A DNA stretch of 64,000 bases from Alligator mississippiensis (lineage: Eukaryota; Chordata; Crocodylia; Alligatoridae): contig NC_081831.1 in NCBI RefSeq assembly GCF_030867095.1, positions 18,142,001 to 18,206,000 of the forward strand, read 5' to 3'. The notes beneath the pieces were generated by a model. That model saw only the letters and a program-made list of their open reading frames with translations, made no database searches and was not told where the DNA came from. The translations under genes and the position numbers were made by a program. The stretch's first letter is position 1, and every line of letters starts with the position of its first letter. Of this stretch, positions 58,461-64,000 are shown piece by piece.

Positions 58461-58746
58461 GATTTGTCTACATTATGGAACCACTGCAGTTTTATATCAG
58501 CAAAGCTACATTGACAAAACTCCCTAGTGGTGATGTGGCACAGGCAGCTAGGATTTTTTGTGTGTGCCTATATAGCTATCCGCCCTCCCCTCTCCAAACA
58601 AACTAAATCAACAAAGGCACCTTCATGTCAATATAGCTGCATCCACATCAGGGGTTTTGCTCATCTGATTGTGTCAGATGGGAGTGTGTGATTTCCATAC
58701 CTAGTTGATATAACTATACTGGCAAACATAATAGTGTAGACCTGGC
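58461..58746. mobile_element. MITE with GTCTACAYTAT termini (286 bp)
   Basis: The left end GATTTGTCTACATTATGG and the reversed right end AGCCAGGTCTACACTATTATG are inverted repeats. The interior is partly palindromic and non-coding. No certain target duplication was found. Confidence 0.6.
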
Positions 58747-60614
58747 TTGAACTGGTGCATTCTCCCCCTCTCCGTCTCAAAATAAAACATATTCTGGAAG
58801 GGCATAACGATGCAATGGCATGAAGAATGCCTTTTAAATGGGTTGTTTACCACTTGCCTATATTTTCTTGTCTATTTGGGGTCCTGATCTTATACTGTAT
58901 ACATCTATAGGAACGTTCTACTTCTTATGAAAAGCATCTTTTTCATGTCACAGTTATCTGCACTTCTAAAGGGAGAAGATAAACAGTCAGCAGCCCTAGA
59001 AGAGCAAAGGGACATACTCAAGTTACAGCCATGTGTGGCATTCCCCATAGCATCATTCCCATTTCTGCCTTGATTTTGCACCGTGGATACTGGCTTGGGG
59101 TGGAAAAGCACATGTTGTAACGATAAGCAAGAAATGAACAAAGCAAGAAAAAAATGAGAGAATTGCAATAATGACTAAATTGCCCAGACAGGAGGGAATA
59201 ATACAGTACTTTGCAAGCCTCTAAGAGACAAAGTGTCTAATAGACAAACGAGACCCAATGAGGTCATGAACCTCATATCTGTTTAGCGAGCAGCTACAAA
59301 ACACTGGCCTGGTTTCAGCTCCCCCATGGAATGGTGAATGAGGCTGCTGGTTCAAGTTACTTTCAAAGTATGGTACAGGAACAGTTTATCTTAATAAAAT
59401 CTAAAGAATGATGGAATGGGACAGATTCATCTAGGGGAAAAGGAGAATTTTTATGGAGCGTAGTGGCCTGAATTTTAATGAAAAGATCACGTTGCTATTG
59501 CTTCAACTTTCCTTGACCTGGGCTCTGTGGCATCCCTTTGTCTCCATGGTCTGAACTGTGATGGTGACCTATGATCTCTAACCGCTGAGCATTATGACAG
59601 TGTCCTATCATTTTATGGTCTGAACTTCATGCCATCCCGTGATCTCCATGTTGAGAGCTTTCCAGACTCTAATAGTTTCTGTGGGTGGGGTTCTAAAGAA
59701 TGTCATAGTTTGAGTAAAATGAAAATCATAGCAACATCTCTTCACTGCAGAATGATATACAAATAAATTGACCCAACAACCTCACCATTAGAAGTCTGAG
59801 GGGAAGCTCTTATTTTGTGCAGTTTTTTGGTATAAACAATCAAAATGGCATATTATTAGACCAAGAAAGGAGAAGTGTTGCTCCTTTCAGGGAATAAAAA
59901 TGCCATTTATGCTTCTTTCAGGTCTGTTCTGTGCTTCCCAACAGGATTCTCAACAAAGTGCTTAGGCCTCCATTCATTTTCAGTAACAAAATGAGGAAGT
60001 CGGGCCCTTAGGAAGTGAGGTCAGTCTCTTTTGCTCGCAATGTAAGAAAGAACACAGTTGGGTCTTGCCCTTTATCTGTGGAAGTCATTTTTACCTCTGA
60101 TGACAGCAGGATGATTCCTCTGCTAAAATGTGACCAACTCTTTAAATTTCACCTTTGTTTAGGCAGTGTTTTTCTACAGCCCATAGTTATACCCTGCAAA
60201 TCTATGTTTAACTTGGGCTCAGTTCTTCTTATCATTGTGTTAGAAAAAGCTTATATTATGTCACAAATGTGCACGGCACTTTACAAACTGTAGAAATATG
60301 GTGTCTTTTTTCAGAAAGATTTGCATCTAATAATCCTGATCTGGCAGACATTTACTGTAAATATAAGGCTCACTGGCATGAGTGAGCTCACCGTCATCAG
60401 TGTGATCACTCACAATAATAATCCCAATTATTTATTGTATGCTGGGTTGGCCCCTATATTGACATGAAGAAAAACAGGATATAACTCTATGAACAAAGAC
60501 TGCATACCGAAAAGCAAAGATAATTTGCCCATAGAAGGACAAAGAGCATGAATGCCTGTGCTTTGAGGAATAACAGCCCTTTCAGAAGCGGCATGATCTA
60601 CTGGACAGGGCACC
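58747..60614. other. Non-coding stretch
   Basis: No gene supported. It contains the 27-base block at 59676-59702 that is duplicated exactly at 54834-54860. Repeated text GATCTCTAAC / GATCTCCATG around 59520-59660 suggests a short diverged tandem pattern (CTGAAC...TGGTCT). Confidence 0.5.
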
Positions 60615-61177
60615 AGGAGGTGATACTTCCCCTCTATAGGGCACTGGTCAGACCGCAGTTGGAGTACTGCGTGCAATTCTGGGCACAGCAATTCAAGAGG
60701 GATGTGGATAACCTGCAGAGGGTCCAGAGAAGGGCCACTCGTATGGTTAAAGGCCTGCAGACCAAGCCCTACGACGAGAGACTAGAGAAACTGGACCTTT
60801 TCAGCCTCCGCAAGAGAAGGTTGAGAGGCGACCTTGTGGCTGCCTATAAGTTCATCACGGGGGCACAGAAGGGAATTGGTGAGTATTTATTCACCAAGGC
60901 GCCCCCGGGGGTTACAAGAAACAATGGCCACAAGCTAGCAGAGAGCACATTTAGATTGGACATTAGGAAGAACTTCTTCACAGTTCGAGTGGCCAAGGTC
61001 TGGAACGGGCTCCCAAGGGAGGTGGTGCTCTCCCCTACCCTGGGGGTCTTCAAGAGGAGGTTAGATGAGTATCTAGCTGGGGTCATCTAGACCCAGCACT
61101 CTTTCCTGCTTATGCAGGGGGTCGGACTCGATGATCTATTGAGGTCTCTTCCGACCCTAACATCTATGAATCTATGA
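60615..61177 (+). mobile_element. Young CR1 LINE, strongly 5'-truncated, intact C-terminal frame
   Basis: This is near-identical to 55985-56542. The frame to 61090 encodes the ORF2 C-terminus without a break: VILPLYRALVRPQLEYCVQF, RVQRRATRMVKGLQTKPY, LFSLRKRRLRGDLVAAYK and a final LDIRKNFF...NGLPREVV...LAGVI. The upstream 23 codons of the open frame (from 60548) are flanking DNA, not LINE. It ends in AACATCTATGAATCTATGA followed by an A-rich run. It has no catalytic domain, so it cannot act. Confidence 0.97.
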
Positions 61178-61234
61178 AAAAACCAGATTAAGACACAAGA
61201 AAACCTGGTTGTTACTACAGATACTCCCACTGAC

Positions 61235-61415
61235 TCATTGGCAGCTTTAGGCAAGTCACCTCCCCAGTCTGTGCCTCTGTCTACATTATAACCCCTGGTT
61301 TATATAGACTATAAACTCATTAGGATAAGGATTTCTTCTCATCTCTTAGTACAGTACCCAGCACAATGAAGCCCAATTAGAGTGTTTTATGGGCTACTGT
61401 AACATAAAGAATAAT
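61235..61415 (+). repeat. MIR-type SINE with sauropsid-style tail
   Basis: TTTAGGCAAGTCACCTCCCC...CTGTGCCTCTGTCTACATT matches the MIR core. The tail GACTATAAACTCATTAGGATAAGG...GTACAGTACCCAGCACAATG matches the extended 3' end seen in the other copies at 20090 and 46590. Confidence 0.68.
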
Positions 61416-63269
61416 AGCCTATGAATTACCAGAGATGTGGTAGCACAGCAGCTAAAGTGTCTTGCTATAGCTTTGGTGGCATGATTCTGGACTTTTGTCA
61501 AAAGCTGCCCTTGGTTGACCCAACGGTAAATGGGTGGGTCATTCAGACCAAGGAATCCAAGATGGCTAATGTGATGCAAGTCAGTTCACTCCTTTGTGCA
61601 CTATGAAGAGAGAAATTAGAGTGCCTTTACCATGCTAACCTAGGGGGCTGCTTGGCCTGGGTAGATATTTTTTCCTATGTGCCATTCTGTAACTTCTGTT
61701 GTGAGAGCAAAAGAGCAAATATGGCAGAGGGAATCATTTGGAGAAACTTGTATAACTGAAAACATTTTCTGGAATTTATCATGTTAATGATTTTTCTCAG
61801 TAGAACAAAAGGTGGAGGTGACATTGTGGTCTTAGGTACTGATTCTGACTAAGGAGACCCTGTTAAATTCAGCAGGCACAGGATCAGACCCTTAGTGGAC
61901 AAATACAATGATAAAGAGCAAAGCTTTTTTTCCTATCCCTTCTGCCTTCCAGATAAATCTAATTTACTTTTATCTAAATTTAAATCTTCTTCCTGTTAAT
62001 GCCATTGATGAAAATAATCCTAATCAAAAGAGCAATGCTAATGATCATAATGCCACTACTATTTTACTTCCAATTGGCAACTCATGCAAGCTGCTCCATT
62101 TCAGTTCTAATAGGAAATGTTCTGATATGCTAGATTACCCTGTAATAGTCTTAGCTGGACTGCTTTCTTTAAGATAAATGATTTATATTTTTTATGATAG
62201 GTTATTATTACCTTTTTTTTTTGTCTGTTCCATAGAGGAATCAAAAAAGATGTTAATGGGACTGTAAGGTTGCAACTAGTCCATTCAAAAATTAGGAAAT
62301 GCCAAAGTTAGGATTCCTCATGCAGTGACATCTTTGCCTTTTTATGTACATGCAACACACTGGGATCTTTAATTAAACAACCACCTGCTAATGCTTCTGT
62401 GGGATGTTTCTTTCAGTTGGGCCTGTTTCAAAGTACATTGCAATTGATGAGAATTTAATCAATTGATTTAACTTTGGATCAGACATTAAAGGTATGTATA
62501 TATGACTTCCTTCCTTCTTCCTATCTGAATAAAAAAGCTTGTCTCGCCAGATGTGCAACAAGGAGGCTGGGCACCTGGGGCAGTGGTGATGCACAGAGCA
62601 GAAGCGACTTTTGGTTGCCACCGTACCTCCAGCATAGCATGCAGCTGAGTTTAATTTTTGTGCCTCTCCTGCCTCAGAATCACTGCTTTGGGCTTCTGCC
62701 CTGCCTTGGATACATGACTACTACCTACTTCTTCCTGCTGAAGCCTAGTGGTGCCAGTCCTGAGATGTCTGTTCTGTCCAATTGAAAGTCTCTATTGCTG
62801 CCAAGTGGGAGTGAGTGGGTGAAGCTAATTTGTCAGCAATGGACCCGAGGTTGGGAGGGAAGCTATACAGACATGCCCAAAGTGAATTTTACCCTCATTC
62901 AACACGCAGTGTTCAGCATTCCATGTAAAGGGCTACCCACAAGAAACAATTTATGATGCACAGAAGCAAGATTTATCAGTTTGACAAAACCCCAGAACTA
63001 CGCTACTTATTCTTAAGTGACATCTGCTGGCACCTTCCCTGAGAACTGACACTAAATTCATATAGACATTTCTCAGTAACAGAGCACTCCTGTACCACTC
63101 ATTTCTAGACATTTGGGTGAATGTGGGGGTGCTGTGGAAGATGCAATCTATTTCTGCAAGAAATGATGAGGGGGAGGTTGGTGGCAGTAAAAGGTTGGGA
63201 AAGATCTTATCTCTTCACATTGGGACTGATTTAAATATCTGAGGGGCCCACCTATATCAGTGAAATGTT
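61416..63269. other. Non-coding stretch
   Basis: No gene or bordered repeat recognised. The 103-codon frame at 62474-62785 has no recognisable domain. Confidence 0.5.
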
Positions 63270-63345
63270 CCCATCACCCAGCTAAGGCAGGGATCTTAAT
63301 CCCTGTTTTGTAGATTAACAGCCAAAGAACAGGTGTCTGATTCAA
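63270..63345 (-). repeat. Possible MIR core fragment
   Basis: On plus, TCTTAATCCCTGTTTTGTAGATTAACAGCCAAAGAACAG resembles the reversed MIR core (TATCCCCATTTTACAGATGAGGAAACTGAGGC). It is short and diverged. Confidence 0.4.
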
Positions 63346-64000
63346 AACCCTTTGAAAAACATGGAAAACTTCTTAATGAAGTTACAGCCCAGACTCTCAG
63401 ACATATTTCAGCATCTAGCTCCTATTTATTTCAAGTGACTTCCAAAGATCACACACATCATCACAATGGCTGTATATTTACCATGTGATTTCATTTTTGT
63501 GCCTGTACGAACAAGATTTAAACAGGAGGAGCAGGATGATAATGCTAAGAGAAACCCGCAAAGAAAACAGGGAAATGATTATGTGAAAAATGTTGAAGCT
63601 GTTTGCAATTTTCAGTGTTCAAAATGGTTTCATGTTTAATTTAGCACTGTGCCTTTACTCTAAGTGTGATCAGGGATGTTTTGAAACTGTCAATGTGTTG
63701 ATGTCTGTTTTCAGTAAGGAAATGTAATTCTCAACAAATGACAAAAAATCAGTAGTGAGTATGAAAACAAGTTTGATACAAGTTTTAGTAAAAATGTTGG
63801 TAAAAACTGCAATCAAAACACAGCAAAAATATCATGAGAAACAGAAAATTCTCAGGATAGTTTTAATTTTTTTTTGCAAAAGAAGTCATTTCTGACAAAA
63901 AAAATTGTTGAGGAAAACACCATGTGTAAATTTTAGATGTTAACAATAGTAGTAATAATAATATTAATAATAATAATTTGTTTGCTTTGCATGTTAATAC
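63346..64000. other. Non-coding stretch with AAT microsatellite
   Basis: A (TAA)n run with one interruption lies at 63947-63977. The preceding 300 bases are A-rich and non-coding. Confidence 0.6.

Noticed and set aside
60548-60614. N-terminal 23 codons of the 180-codon frame
   Set aside because: Comparison with the other young CR1 shows LINE sequence begins only at about 60615, so the upstream codons are flanking DNA read through by chance.
1-64000. CRISPR arrays, tRNA or rRNA genes, bacterial-type operons
   Set aside because: No regularly spaced direct repeats, no intact tRNA cloverleaf and no rRNA text were seen. The window is plainly vertebrate nuclear DNA.

Overview
This window is vertebrate nuclear DNA with no complete host gene that I can support. 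It is AT-rich, has very short reading frames, and is packed with decayed transposable elements. The mix points to a sauropsid: many CR1 LINEs with the typical 3' end, MIR-type SINEs, many small hAT elements with 8-bp target duplications, and one class III-like endogenous retrovirus (ERV). The young CR1 subfamily at 55-61 kb looks most like those I associate with crocodilians. That placement is inference, and turtle remains possible. The window is probably intergenic or inside a very large intron.

Layout. 1-8.7 kb is mostly unique non-coding DNA with one hAT element and two degraded copies of a dispersed repeat that carries a hammerhead-like motif. 8.8-12.2 kb holds three hAT elements with recognisable termini. 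12-23 kb is mainly unannotated sequence with two MIR copies and a foldback MITE. 23.0-24.3 kb is an old CR1 split by a small hAT-like insert. 28.8-31.6 kb holds SINE remnants, a third hammerhead-like repeat bounded by a 13-bp direct repeat, and a chimera of a 3' U6 snRNA fragment joined to a CR1 tail. 33-36.2 kb contains an AT-rich MITE, a MIR, and a CR1/L3-like LINE with a hAT in its tail. 38.9-39.7 kb is a large foldback element.

The most structured object is a 3.8-kb ERV on the minus strand (41835-45661). It has two LTRs of about 816 bp, a primer-binding site matching tRNA-Ser(GCT), a polypurine tract and a 5-bp target duplication. It lies inside an older CR1. It has no visible reverse transcriptase. 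Its interior holds a Gag-like open frame that begins at the LTR/primer-site boundary, a second frame broken only by TGA codons, and a short 3' frame encoding one membrane helix.

46-64 kb carries a MIR split by a MITE, an inverted pair of about 200-bp repeats 4 kb apart, an old CR1 split by a hAT, two nearly identical young CR1 copies (one with a 440-codon reverse transcriptase frame), and two related MITEs. Nothing here forms an operon or pathway. The layout records successive nested insertions.
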